64,000 bases of DNA from Streptomyces sp. ICC1 (GTDB taxonomy: Bacteria > Actinomycetota > Actinomycetes > Streptomycetales > Streptomycetaceae). Both the position numbers and the translations under genes were made by a program. Under the pieces are notes generated by a model that saw nothing but the letters and a program-made list of their open reading frames with translations, made no database searches and had not been told where the DNA came from. The stretch spans positions 2,694,267 to 2,758,266 of the forward strand of contig NZ_CP030287.1 in NCBI RefSeq assembly GCF_003287935.1, in the 5' to 3' direction. Below, piece by piece: positions 8,263-16,738 of the stretch (positions within the stretch are counted from its first letter, which is position 1; each line of letters opens with the position of its first letter).

Positions 8263-10044
8263 TCAGCCCATCGACCGGTAGCGGTGGACCAGGGAGACCG
8301 CCATGGCGCCCTCGCCCACGCCGGAGGCGACCCGCTTGACCGAGTGGGCCCGTACGTCGCCGGCCGCGAAGACCCCGGGAACGCTGGTCTCCAGCGGGTA
8401 CGGGGCGCGCTCCAGGCTCCACTCCGCGGGGAGTTCGCCGCCGTTGGCGATCAGGTCGGAGCCGGTCAGGACGAAGCCGTACTCGTCCCGTTCGACCACC
8501 CCGGCCAGCCACTGCGTGTGCGGGCGGGCGCCGATGAAGGTGAACATGAACCGGGCCGGGACCTCCTCGTCCTCGCCGGTGTCCGAGTGGTGGAGGGTCA
8601 GGCGCTCCAGGTGTTCCTCGCCGTGGAGGCGGACGACCGTCGTGCGGACCTTCACCTCGATGTTCGGGGTGCGCGCGATCTCGTCGATCAGGTAGCGGGA
8701 CATGCTGTCGTCGAGCGAGGCCGCGCGGACCAGGATCGTGACCCGGGCCGCGTACTTGGCGAAGTGGACGGCGGCCTGGCCGGCCGAGTTGGCGCCGCCC
8801 ACGATGAACACGTGCTGCGAGATGCACGCCGAGCTCTCGGTCGTCGCCGCGCCGTAGTAGAGCCCGGCGCCCTCGAAGCGGTCCGCGCCGGGGGCGTCCA
8901 GGCGGTTGTACGAGACCCCGGTCGCCAGGAGCACCGTCTCGGCGCTGATCTCCGTACCGTCCGCCAGGGTCAGGATCTTCGCCGGGTCGTCCCGGGTCAG
9001 CGACACGACCTCCACCGGGTGCAGGATCTCGGCGCCGAACCGGGCGGCCTGGATGGTGGCGCGGCGGGTCAGGTCGGCGCCGGAGAGGCCGGAGGGGAAG
9101 CCGAGGTAGTTCTCGATCAGGCTGGAGGTGCCGGCCTGGCCGCCCGGGGCCCGCGAGTCCAGCATGAGCGTGGACAGGCCCTCGGACGCCGAGTAGACGC
9201 CGGCCGCGAGCCCCGCCGGACCCGCCCCGACGATGACGCACTCGTAGTGCGGCCGGGAGGCGGTGGTGGCCAGGCCCAGGCTCTGGGCGAGCTGGGTGTC
9301 GGTCGGCGCGGCGAGCACCGAGCCGTCCGGGAAGCGGACCAGCGGGAGCGCCGCGCCGGCCTGGGCGGCGGCGATCACGGTCAGCGCCTCCGGGTCCCGC
9401 TCGACGTTGAGGAAGCGGAACGGCTGTCCGTTGCGCGTGAAGAAGTCCCGGACGGCGTGGGTGCCGGGGGAGACCAGGTGGCCCGCGACGATGATCCCGT
9501 CGTACGCCGGGCGGTAGGTGGCGAGCCAGTCCGAGAGCAGGTCGTCCAGGACCGGGAAGAGCCGCTCGTGCGGCGGGTCCCACGGCTTGAGCAGGTAGTA
9601 GTCCAGGCGCACCCGGTTGATGGCGGTGATCGCCGCGTCCGTCTCGGCGTACGCGGTGAGGAGCACGCGGCGGGCGTCGGGGAAGCGGCTGACCGCCTCC
9701 AGCAGGAACTCGACGCCGGTGACGTCGGGCATGCGCTGGTCCACGAGGAAGAGCGCGGGGTCGTGGCCGCGCTCGTCGAGGGAGTCCAGGATCTTGAGGG
9801 CATCGGCGGCGGAGGACGCGCCGAGGACCCGGTACCGGTCGCCGTACGCGCTGCGCAGGTCCCGGCGCACGGCGCGGAGCACCTGCGGGTCGTCGTCCAC
9901 GGCCAGGATGACGGGCTTGCGGTTCTCCGCACGCTCGGCGGCAGCCCTGGTCGCCGCCGCACCGGTCGGGGAGGCCGGGTCGGTCGGGGAGGCCGGGGAG
10001 GCCGCACCGGCGGGAGCGGCCGCGCTCTCCGGGGCCGCGCTCAC
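8263..10044 (-). CDS. Response regulator fused to thioredoxin-reductase-like flavoenzyme
   Basis: 593 residues. After an Ala/Pro-rich leader, residues about 40-165 form a CheY-like receiver with acidic pocket (AVDDD), phospho-acceptor Asp (LVDQRMPD), conserved Thr (LLTAY) and Lys (LLKPW). A linker with thioredoxin-like character (FFTRNGQPFRFLNV) leads to an FAD/NAD(P)H pyridine-nucleotide reductase (IVGAGPAGLAAGVYSASEG; FIVGGANSAGQAAVHFAK; GVFAAGDVRA). The redox CATC motif of thioredoxin reductases is absent: the equivalent stretch reads YYGAATTESSAC. The enzyme therefore probably uses another electron acceptor, gated by phosphorylation. GTG start overlaps the zinc-finger gene by 4 bp. A likely partner kinase is at 32503-34044. 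Confidence 0.88.
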   Translation of the reverse strand: MSAAPESAAAPAGAASPASPTDPASPTGAAATRAAAERAENRKPVILAVDDDPQVLRAVRRDLRSAYGDRYRVLGASSAADALKILDSLDERGHDPALFLVDQRMPDVTGVEFLLEAVSRFPDARRVLLTAYAETDAAITAINRVRLDYYLLKPWDPPHERLFPVLDDLLSDWLATYRPAYDGIIVAGHLVSPGTHAVRDFFTRNGQPFRFLNVERDPEALTVIAAAQAGAALPLVRFPDGSVLAAPTDTQLAQSLGLATTASRPHYECVIVGAGPAGLAAGVYSASEGLSTLMLDSRAPGGQAGTSSLIENYLGFPSGLSGADLTRRATIQAARFGAEILHPVEVVSLTRDDPAKILTLADGTEISAETVLLATGVSYNRLDAPGADRFEGAGLYYGAATTESSACISQHVFIVGGANSAGQAAVHFAKYAARVTILVRAASLDDSMSRYLIDEIARTPNIEVKVRTTVVRLHGEEHLERLTLHHSDTGEDEEVPARFMFTFIGARPHTQWLAGVVERDEYGFVLTGSDLIANGGELPAEWSLERAPYPLETSVPGVFAAGDVRAHSVKRVASGVGEGAMAVSLVHRYRSMG

Positions 10045-10313
10045 GCCGCGTCCAGCATCAGCTTGTCGGCGTAGCACCAGGCCCAGTCCTCGCCGGGCTC
10101 GTGGGAGGCCGCCAGGGGGTGCCCGGAGGCTCCGTAGTGCCGGGTGGCATGACGGTTCTTCGAGGAATCGCAGCACCCGACGTGCCCGCAGCTCAGGCAC
10201 ATCCGCAGGTGCACCCAGGTGTCCCCGGAGGCGAGGCATTCCTCGCAGCCCTCCGTGCCGGGTTTCACCGGACGTATCTGATCGATGTGGGTGCACAACA
10301 GGTCCATCGTCAT
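10041..10313 (-). CDS. UBP-type zinc-finger protein
   Basis: 90 residues, a stand-alone ubiquitin-hydrolase-type (UBP) zinc finger. Metal ligands are visible as CTHIDQI, CEECLASGD, HLRMCLSCGHVGCCDSSKNRHATRHYGASGHPL and WCYAD. Eukaryotic UBP fingers bind ubiquitin C-termini; the bacterial ones have no known ligand. It is translationally coupled to the downstream response-regulator/flavoreductase, so a redox or regulatory adapter role is an inference. Start at ATG 10313 after GAGGGACGGGG. Confidence 0.85.
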   Translation of the reverse strand: MTMDLLCTHIDQIRPVKPGTEGCEECLASGDTWVHLRMCLSCGHVGCCDSSKNRHATRHYGASGHPLAASHEPGEDWAWCYADKLMLDAA

Positions 10314-10577
10314 CGTCCCCGTCCCTCTCTCACGCGTATCGCACCCGTGATTCACGGCGCGTCCAGACCATAAGGGGGAGGTTCGGCGAGGGTTCACCGA
10401 TTCGGCCGAAGTCAGGTAGTACGGAAGCTACTTCATGACCTCGCGGACGACTTCCTGAGGTACCTGCTTGACCTGGGCGACTACCTCACGAAGTCGCACA
10501 CGGGCGCTTTGACGGGAACCCCCGGCACGGCCAGTGTGGGGGACGCCAACGACAACAGGCGGCGCCTGGAGGAATCC
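10314..10577. other. Divergent promoter region at the head of the large cluster
   Basis: 264 bp between the minus-strand UBP gene and the first plus-strand cluster gene. It holds the inverted repeat at 10451-10493. The frame of the downstream gene stays open upstream to about 10383 without ATG, GTG or TTG before 10509. Confidence 0.5.
10451..10493. promoter_or_regulatory. Inverted repeat, candidate operator or attenuator
   Basis: Arms 10451-10462 (CTTCCTGAGGTA) and 10482-10493 (TACCTCACGAAG) match at 11 of 12 positions with a 19-nt spacer, 85 bp before the first cluster start. Role inferred from position only. Confidence 0.4.
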
Positions 10578-11402
10578 GTGAGCAGAAAGATTCTGGTCAT
10601 TGTCTCCGAACACGGTTACTGGGCCGAGGAACTGATCGGCCCCGTATCGAAGTTCGACGAGCAGGGCTATGAAGTCGTATTCGCCACGCCGACCGGAAAG
10701 CGTGCGCACGCTCTCCCGCCGAGCCTCGACGCGAACTACATCGATCCTCCGCTGGGACGCTCGGTCACCACCGAGGAGAACGCCCGGCTGGGCCGGGAGT
10801 TCGAGCAGTCGAGCCGGCTCGACTCCCCGCTCGACATCGAAGCGTGGGCGCCCGAGCGCCCGTACACCAGCGACGAGGGCTATCTGCCCAAGCTGGAGCA
10901 GTACCACCGCGATCTGGACAAGCTCCAGGCCGACATCGCCGGTTTCGACGCGCTCCTCATCGTCGGCGGCAGCGGCCCGATCGTGGACCTCGCCAACAAC
11001 GAGCGCGTGCACGCCCTGATCCTGGCGTTCAAGAACGCCGGCAAGGTCGTCGCCGCCGAGTGCTACGGCGTGGCCTGCCTGGCCTTCGCCCGGGACTGGG
11101 GCGACCGCCGCAGCATCATCTGGGGCAAGCACGTGACCGGCCACTGCAAGGAATACGACTACAAGGACGGCACCGGATTCCTCGGTACCGACTTCAACAT
11201 GGGGCCGCCGCCGTATCCGCTGGAGTACATCCTGCGCGACGCGACCGGACCGGGCGGCGCCTATCACGGAAACTTCGGCCACCCGCTTTCGGTGATCGTC
11301 GACTTCCCGTTCGTGACGGGCCGTTCCACCCCCGACTCCTATCTCACGGGGCAGAAGATCGTGGAAGTCCTGGAGAACGGCCTCACCCGGTACGGCTGGT
11401 AA
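10578..11402 (+). CDS. DJ-1/PfpI superfamily protein (first of three)
   Basis: 274 residues with a class I glutamine-amidotransferase-like fold: N-terminal strand ILVIVSEHGYWAEEL, the region DALLIVGGSGPIVDL, and the nucleophile elbow AAECYGVACLAF with Cys in the usual place. The elbow reads CYG rather than CHG, and the glyoxalase-III GGHG motif reads GGSG, so it differs from Hsp31-type enzymes. Family activities include glyoxalase III, deglycase-like and chaperone roles. GTG at 10578 follows a perfect GGAGGAAT ribosome site. Opens the plus-strand cluster; two more distant homologues lie at 16100 and 24446. Confidence 0.85.
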   Translation: MSRKILVIVSEHGYWAEELIGPVSKFDEQGYEVVFATPTGKRAHALPPSLDANYIDPPLGRSVTTEENARLGREFEQSSRLDSPLDIEAWAPERPYTSDEGYLPKLEQYHRDLDKLQADIAGFDALLIVGGSGPIVDLANNERVHALILAFKNAGKVVAAECYGVACLAFARDWGDRRSIIWGKHVTGHCKEYDYKDGTGFLGTDFNMGPPPYPLEYILRDATGPGGAYHGNFGHPLSVIVDFPFVTGRSTPDSYLTGQKIVEVLENGLTRYGW

Positions 11403-11447
11403 TTCCGGAGCGTCCCGGCAACCCGGTGGAAAAAGAGGGGGAGTTCG

Positions 11448-13097
11448 ATGAGTTCCGGAGCCACTCCCGGACGGGAAAGGCTGATCGACCAGTTCAAGGC
11501 CGACGGCCTGAACATCATGTTCGGAAATCCGGGGACGGTGGAACAGGGATTCCTCGACGCGGTGGACGCCGCGGAGGACTTCTCCTACGTCCTGGCCCTC
11601 CAGGAGACCGTGGCCGCCGGCATCGCCGACGGCTACGCCCGGGCCACCGGCGGCGCGGCCCTGCTCCAGCTCCACTCCGGGGTCGGGCTGGGCAACGGCA
11701 TCGGCATGCTCTACCAGTCGCTGCGCGGGCACACCCCGCTCGTCGTCGTCGCCGGCGACGCCGGGGTCCGCTACGACGCCATGGACGCGCAGATGGCGTG
11801 CGACCTGGTGGCGATGGCCAAGCCGGTGACCAAGTACGCGACCCGGGTCACCGACCGGCACTCCGTACTGCGCACCATCCGGCGGGCGGTGAAGATCGCC
11901 CTGACCCCGCCGCGCGGCCCGGTGTTCGTGGCGCTGCCGATGGACGTGCTGGACGAGCTCAACTCCGAGCCCGTCCTGCCGACCACGGTGCCGCTCACGG
12001 ACGTGGCGCCCTCGCCAGCCTCGGTGGGGCGGGCGGCCGAGCTGCTCGCCTCCGCCGAGCGGCCGGTCGTCCTCGTCGGAGACGGGGTCGCGCTCTCCGG
12101 GGCGCAGCGCGAACTCGCCGCCGTCGCCGAGCTGCTCGGCGCGGACGTGTACGAGGTCGACTCCTCGGAGGTGAACATCGCGGCCTCGCACCCGCTGCGC
12201 CGCGGCCAGACGGGCCACATGTTCGGCCCGCACAGCAAGGAGCTGATCGGGGACGCCGACGGGGTGCTGATCGTGGGCACCTACGTCTTCCCCGAGGTGT
12301 TCCCGGAGCTGGAGAGCCCCTTCCGGGCGGGCGCGAAGGTCGTGCACATCGACCTGAACGCCTACGAGATCGCCAAGAACCACCCGGTGGACCTCGGGCT
12401 CGCCGCCGATCCGCGCCAGGCGCTGCGCGCGCTGGCCGGCGTACTGGAGAACCTGCTGACCCCCGCCCGGCGGGCGGCGGCGGCCGGGCGGCTGGAGGCG
12501 CGGACCCGGGAGCGGGCGCGCGCAAACCTGCTCGACGGGGCCGACGCGGACGGATCGACGATGGCGGTCTTCCTGCGGACGCTGGCCGAGCGCACCGGCG
12601 GGGACCTGATCGTCTTCGACGAGGCGCTGACCACCTCCCCGCTGGTCACGAAGTACTTGCCGCCGGAGCGGCCGGGCGACTACCACCTCACCCGGGGCGG
12701 CTCGCTCGGGGTGGGCTTCCCGGGCGCGGTCGGCGTCAAGCTCGCCCGCCCGGACCGGCTCGTCGTCGGCTTCGCGGGCGACGGCGGCTCGATGTACACC
12801 TACCAGGCGCTGTGGACCGCGGTCCGGCACGGCATCGACGCGAAGTTCGTGGTCTGCAACAACCGCAAGTACCGGCTGCTGGACGACAACATCGCCCAGT
12901 ACTGGCGGGAGCGGGAGATTCCCGAGCACCGCTTCCCGGGCTCCTTCGACCTCTCCCGCCCCGAGATCGACTTCGCGGCCCTGGCCCGGTCGCTCGGCGC
13001 CGGCGGCGTGCGGGTGGAGAAGCCGGACGAGGCGGTCCAGGCCGTGGGCCGGATGCTGGACCACCCCGGGCCCTTCCTGGTCGACGTACAGATCTGA
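11448..13097 (+). CDS. Thiamine-diphosphate-dependent decarboxylase/carboligase (benzoylformate decarboxylase-like)
   Basis: 549 residues with the three-domain POX/BFD layout. The N-terminal PYR domain has the activating Glu in LALQETVAAGIADGYAR and a His-Ser pair in LHSGVGLGNGIGMLYQS, which matches the benzoylformate-decarboxylase type. The C-terminal PP domain has the cofactor motif GDGGSMYTY...CNN (residues about 443-472). The family decarboxylates 2-oxo acids to aldehydes or joins aldehydes. Substrate unknown. Aldehyde-handling enzymes downstream fit an aldehyde product. Good GGGGGAG ribosome site 45 bp after the DJ-1 gene. Confidence 0.88.
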   Translation: MSSGATPGRERLIDQFKADGLNIMFGNPGTVEQGFLDAVDAAEDFSYVLALQETVAAGIADGYARATGGAALLQLHSGVGLGNGIGMLYQSLRGHTPLVVVAGDAGVRYDAMDAQMACDLVAMAKPVTKYATRVTDRHSVLRTIRRAVKIALTPPRGPVFVALPMDVLDELNSEPVLPTTVPLTDVAPSPASVGRAAELLASAERPVVLVGDGVALSGAQRELAAVAELLGADVYEVDSSEVNIAASHPLRRGQTGHMFGPHSKELIGDADGVLIVGTYVFPEVFPELESPFRAGAKVVHIDLNAYEIAKNHPVDLGLAADPRQALRALAGVLENLLTPARRAAAAGRLEARTRERARANLLDGADADGSTMAVFLRTLAERTGGDLIVFDEALTTSPLVTKYLPPERPGDYHLTRGGSLGVGFPGAVGVKLARPDRLVVGFAGDGGSMYTYQALWTAVRHGIDAKFVVCNNRKYRLLDDNIAQYWREREIPEHRFPGSFDLSRPEIDFAALARSLGAGGVRVEKPDEAVQAVGRMLDHPGPFLVDVQI

Positions 13098-13184
13098 CGG
13101 ACGGACGGGCGGCCGCCCCGCACGGCCGCCCCGCACAGGCACCCCGCACAGCGCAGCCATCCCGCACCGACAGGAGGAGACCGC

Positions 13185-13616
13185 ATGCCCGCCGAGCGGC
13201 TGACCGAGGACGCGATCCGCGCCTTCGCCGAGAACTGGTACGTGGCCCTGGACCAGCACCTCGCGCCGGACCAGGTGCTGGCGCTGATCACCGAGGACCT
13301 GGAGTTCAAGGTCCCCGAAGACACCTTCCTCGGCCACCAGGGCTTCGGCCGCTGGTACGAGGCGGTCACCCACCGCTTCTTCGACGAGGTGCACACGGTC
13401 ACGAAGGTGGAGCCCGTCATCGAGGGCGACCGGGCGGTCGTCCGGGTCCTCGTCAACTGGCAGGCCAGGATCTGGGACCCGCCGGCCGCCCGCAGCGTCT
13501 GGCTGGGCTTCGACGCGGACCAGACCTGGACCGTGGTCGCGGGCCCCGACGGGCCGCTGATCAAGCAGTACACCGTGAACGAACTGGCGCCCATGCCCGG
13601 TTCCGCCTCCCTCTGA
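13185..13616 (+). CDS. NTF2-like/SnoaL-like protein (first)
   Basis: 143 residues, cone-shaped NTF2 fold: helix ENWYVALDQHLAPDQVLALI, then TEDLEFKVPEDTFLGHQGFGRWYEAVTHRFFDEVHTV and strands VIEGDRAVVRVLVNWQARIWD. SnoaL-like proteins are small cyclases, isomerases, hydratases or non-catalytic binding proteins. It precedes two related but clearly different NTF2-like genes, so the three may form hetero-oligomers or act on successive intermediates. Good AGGAGGAG ribosome site. Confidence 0.82.
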   Translation: MPAERLTEDAIRAFAENWYVALDQHLAPDQVLALITEDLEFKVPEDTFLGHQGFGRWYEAVTHRFFDEVHTVTKVEPVIEGDRAVVRVLVNWQARIWDPPAARSVWLGFDADQTWTVVAGPDGPLIKQYTVNELAPMPGSASL

Positions 13617-13636
13617 GCGCCGAAGGAGCAGCGACG

Positions 13637-14092
13637 ATGACCGAAGTGACGCGCGAGCGGGTCGAGGCGGCCTACCGGGCCCTCGGCTCCGGCGACCGGG
13701 CCCGGATCCTGGAGTACTACTCCGAGGACCTGCGCTGGCAGGTCCCCGGCAACCACCCGCTCGCCGGCTGGTACGAGAGCCTGGACGCCTTCCTGGAGCT
13801 GATGGGCCAGACCCACAAGCTCACGGGCGGCACCTTCCGCATGGACCTGGAAGCGGTCCTCGTCGGCGAGGACTGCAGCGCGGACGTCTGCCGCAACATC
13901 GCCCTGCGCGGCGGCGCGGACGAGTCGAGCAGTTCCCCGTACGAGCGGATGGACTACCCGGTCTTCCACTTCATGCGCTGGCGGGACGGCCGGATCGTCG
14001 AGGGCCACGACGGCCTGTTCGGCGACTCGGCGACGGCCTTCAGCCAGTTCTGGGCGCCCTTCGCGCCGGACGGAACCCGCAGGGACCGATAG
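13637..14092 (+). CDS. NTF2-like/SnoaL-like protein (second)
   Basis: 151 residues. Pattern VEAAYRALGSGDRARILEYYSEDLRWQVPGNHPLAGWYES is typical of the ketosteroid-isomerase-like part of the NTF2 superfamily; the C-terminal strands end in VFHFMRWRDGRIVEGHDGLF. Similarity to the preceding gene product is low, so this is not a recent duplicate. ATG at 13637 with AAGGAG upstream, 20 bp after the previous stop and 5 bp before the next gene. Function unknown. Confidence 0.82.
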   Translation: MTEVTRERVEAAYRALGSGDRARILEYYSEDLRWQVPGNHPLAGWYESLDAFLELMGQTHKLTGGTFRMDLEAVLVGEDCSADVCRNIALRGGADESSSSPYERMDYPVFHFMRWRDGRIVEGHDGLFGDSATAFSQFWAPFAPDGTRRDR

Positions 14093-14097
14093 GGGGA

Positions 14098-14478
14098 ATG
14101 AACGCCATGGACGCGCGGCAGATCTTGCAGAAGTACTACGAGTACGCCAACGCCGGTGACTGGGACGCCTGGTGCGACCTGTTCTCCGAGGACCAGGTCA
14201 TGGACGAGCAGCTCGCCGGCCACATCGAGGGCCTGGAGACGCTGCGGTCGATGATGAAGGGCATGGGGACGATGTACCGGGTGTTCCGCAACGAGCCCGT
14301 GCACTTCCTCGTCGACGGGGAGAAGGCGGCGGCCGTCTCCCACCTGACGGCGGTCACCCCGGCGGGCGAGAACATCGAGGCCGAGGTCATGAACTTCTTC
14401 CGGATCGTGGACGGAAAGATCGCCTACATGGCGAACCACCACGACACCGTCCCCTTCCAGGTGCTCGGCCAGGGCTGA
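14098..14478 (+). CDS. NTF2-like/SnoaL-like protein (third)
   Basis: 126 residues, the most SnoaL-like of the three: ILQKYYEYANAGDWDAWCDLFSEDQVMDEQLAGHIEG, then strands VSHLTAVTPAGENIEAEVMNFFRIVDGKIAYMANHHDTVPF. The Asp and His near the C-terminus lie where active-site or ligand residues occur in family members. Only 5 bp after the second NTF2 gene and 12 bp before the GMC oxidoreductase gene. Confidence 0.82.
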   Translation: MNAMDARQILQKYYEYANAGDWDAWCDLFSEDQVMDEQLAGHIEGLETLRSMMKGMGTMYRVFRNEPVHFLVDGEKAAAVSHLTAVTPAGENIEAEVMNFFRIVDGKIAYMANHHDTVPFQVLGQG

Positions 14479-14490
14479 GGGGGACACGCG

Positions 14491-16107
14491 ATGGCCGCAG
14501 ACGAGTACGACTACATCATCGTGGGATCCGGCACCGCGGGCAGCGTCCTCGCGAACCGGCTCTCCGAGGACCCGGACACCACCGTCCTCGTCCTGGAAGC
14601 CGGCGCGGGCCGCATCCCGCCCGAGGTGGACGACCCGTCCTCCTGGTACAAGCTGCTCGGCGGGCCCGTCGACTGGGGCTACACCAGCGTCCCGCAGCCC
14701 GGCCTCGACGGCCGGCGCACCTACGAACCGCGCGGCAAGGCCCCCGGGGGCAGCAGCAACCTCTACATCATGATGCACATCCGGGGCCACGCCTCGGACT
14801 TCGACAACTGGGCCTACCAGGGCGCGGCGGGCTGGGCCCACGAGGACGTGCTGCCCTACTTCGCCCTGCTGGAGGGCCAGGAGGACGCCACCGCCGCGAC
14901 CACCGGCACCCGCGGCCCGCAGCGGATCACCAACGCCGGGCGGCACCACCCCAATCCGGTCTCCCGCGCCTTCATCGACGCCGCCGTCGAGCTCGGCCAC
15001 GAGGAGATCGCCGACTTCAACACCGACGGCCCCCGGCGCGGGCTCTTCGGCACCGGCTGGCATCACATCGACGTGGCGGAGGGCCGCCGCCAGGGCGTGC
15101 TCGCCGCCTATCTCGAACCGGCCCTCGACCGCCCGAACCTGACCCTGCGCACCAGTGCGCAGAGCACCCGGCTGCTCTTCGACGGCGACACCTGCACGGG
15201 CGTGGAGTACGTCCAGCTCGCCCCGCCCGCCGACATCCCGGGCCGGACCGTGCGGGACGGGCACAGCACCCCGCCCGAGCCCGGTCCGCAGACCGCGCGG
15301 GCCCGCCGGGAGGTGATCGTGGCCGCCGGGGCGATCGAATCGCCCAAGCTGCTGCTGCTCTCCGGGATCGGGCACCCCGAGCAGCTCGCCGAGCACGGCA
15401 TCCGGACGGTGGCGGCCCTGCCCGGAGTCGGCGAGAACTTCCACAACCACGTGCTGACCGGGCTGATGGCCGAGGTCACCCAGGAACTCCCGCCGCCGGC
15501 GCAGAACCTGTCGGAGAGCGCGCTGTTCCTCTCCTCCCGCCCCGGACTGCCCGCCCCGGACCTGCAGATCGCCTTCGTCCACGTGCCGTTCGACGTGATC
15601 GTCGGCCAGGACCACCCCAACACGGTGTCCATCCTGCCCGGCGTCGTACGCCCCGTCTCGCGCGGCTGGATCAAGCTGGCGAGCGCCGATCCGCTGGCCC
15701 ACCCGCTGATCCACCCGAACTACCTGGGCGACCGCTGGGACCTGGAGCGGATGGTGCAGGGCGTCAAGACGGCCCGGGAGATCTTCGCGACCTCCGCCTT
15801 CTCGCCCTGGTACAAGCAGGAGCTCCAGCCCGGCCCGGGCCACGAGTCCGACGCCGACCTGCGCGCCTTCGTGAAGCAGAAGTCGGAGAGCTACCACCAC
15901 CAGGCGGGCTCCTGTCGCATGGGCGTCGACGACCTGTCCGTCGTCGACCCCGAGCTGCGGGTGCACGGCGTGCGGAACCTGCGCGTCGTCGACGCGAGCG
16001 TGATGCCCGCCGTCCCGTCGGGCAACTGCCACACCGCCATCGCCATGATCGCCGAACGCGCCGCGGACTTCCTCCGCGGCCTGGACAGGGGGGCTTCCGG
16101 TGCCTGA
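14491..16107 (+). CDS. GMC-family FAD-dependent oxidoreductase
   Basis: 538 residues. The N-terminal ADP-binding fold is clear (DYIIVGSGTAGSVLANRLSED...VLVLEAG), the GMC signature follows (PRGKAPGGSSNLYIMMHIRG), the second signature is GAIESPKLLLLSGIG, and the active-site region carries YHHQAGSCRMG and a C-terminal His (GNCHTAIAMIAER). Members oxidise alcohol groups of choline, glucose, aryl alcohols or polyketide/terpenoid intermediates. No signal peptide, so cytoplasmic. The 3' end overlaps the next DJ-1 gene by 8 bp. Substrate unknown. Confidence 0.92.
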   Translation: MAADEYDYIIVGSGTAGSVLANRLSEDPDTTVLVLEAGAGRIPPEVDDPSSWYKLLGGPVDWGYTSVPQPGLDGRRTYEPRGKAPGGSSNLYIMMHIRGHASDFDNWAYQGAAGWAHEDVLPYFALLEGQEDATAATTGTRGPQRITNAGRHHPNPVSRAFIDAAVELGHEEIADFNTDGPRRGLFGTGWHHIDVAEGRRQGVLAAYLEPALDRPNLTLRTSAQSTRLLFDGDTCTGVEYVQLAPPADIPGRTVRDGHSTPPEPGPQTARARREVIVAAGAIESPKLLLLSGIGHPEQLAEHGIRTVAALPGVGENFHNHVLTGLMAEVTQELPPPAQNLSESALFLSSRPGLPAPDLQIAFVHVPFDVIVGQDHPNTVSILPGVVRPVSRGWIKLASADPLAHPLIHPNYLGDRWDLERMVQGVKTAREIFATSAFSPWYKQELQPGPGHESDADLRAFVKQKSESYHHQAGSCRMGVDDLSVVDPELRVHGVRNLRVVDASVMPAVPSGNCHTAIAMIAERAADFLRGLDRGASGA

Positions 16108-16738
16108 CGCCGTACTGCGCGAGGGCGCGCTCTCCGGGACGCGGATCGCGGTCCTGGTCGAGAGCGACTTCTACGAGCCGGAGATCTTCTACTACCTGCA
16201 CCGGTTCGCGGAGGAGGGCGCCGAGGTCGACTTCCTGACCCGGCTGTGGGGCAACGACTCCATCACCTTCACCGGACACGAGTACCGGGCGCCCTTCACC
16301 GCGACCAAATCCCTGGAGGGACTGGGCGACGAGGACCTGCGCCGGTACGCGGCGCTCATCGTGCCCTCGGGCATGGTGGCCGACCGGCTGCGCTACACCG
16401 AGGACGTGGACGTGCTGGCCCCGGCGACGGAGCTGCTGCGCCGGGCCTTCGAGGAGCCGGCCGTCCTCAAGGGGATCATCTGCCACGGCATGTGGCTGGC
16501 CGCTTCGATCCCGGACAAGGTGCGCGGCCGCAAGGTCGTCTGCCACAACAACCTCATCGGCGACGTCCGCAACATGGGCGCCGAGTACGTGGACGAGGAC
16601 GTGGTGGTCGACGGCGACCTGGTCACCGGCCGCACCGGCGCCCACCACCACCTCTTCGCCCGGCGGATCATCGAGCTGATCGCGGCCGGCCGCGGGGCGC
16701 GGGGCGCGGGGGCGGCGACCGCGCGCGGCGCCGGCTGA
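16100..16738 (+). CDS. DJ-1/PfpI family protein (second)
   Basis: 212 residues, closest of the three to classic PfpI proteins: IAVLVESDFYEPEIFYYLHRF, a nucleophile elbow IICHGMWLAAS, RGRKVVCHNNLIGDVRNMGAEYVDEDVVVDGDLVTGRTGAHHHLF. The Cys-His pair of the elbow and the VVVDGDLVTGR motif are intact, so it should have hydrolase, glyoxalase or related activity. GTG start overlaps the GMC gene by 8 bp; its stop overlaps the next start (TGATG). Confidence 0.87.
   Translation: MPDAVLREGALSGTRIAVLVESDFYEPEIFYYLHRFAEEGAEVDFLTRLWGNDSITFTGHEYRAPFTATKSLEGLGDEDLRRYAALIVPSGMVADRLRYTEDVDVLAPATELLRRAFEEPAVLKGIICHGMWLAASIPDKVRGRKVVCHNNLIGDVRNMGAEYVDEDVVVDGDLVTGRTGAHHHLFARRIIELIAAGRGARGAGAATARGAG

Noticed and set aside
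8263..10044. Plain thioredoxin reductase
   Set aside because: The CATC redox motif is missing and a receiver domain is fused; named as a fusion flavoenzyme instead.
10428..13394. Very long open frame on the minus strand opposite the DJ-1 and TPP genes; similar ones at 13954-16032, 17129-19012, 19285-21732, 24425-27850 and 27781-30324
   Set aside because: They mirror the codon bias of the plus-strand genes, are Val/Gly/Arg/Asp-rich without motifs and lack ribosome sites. Typical high-GC antisense shadows.
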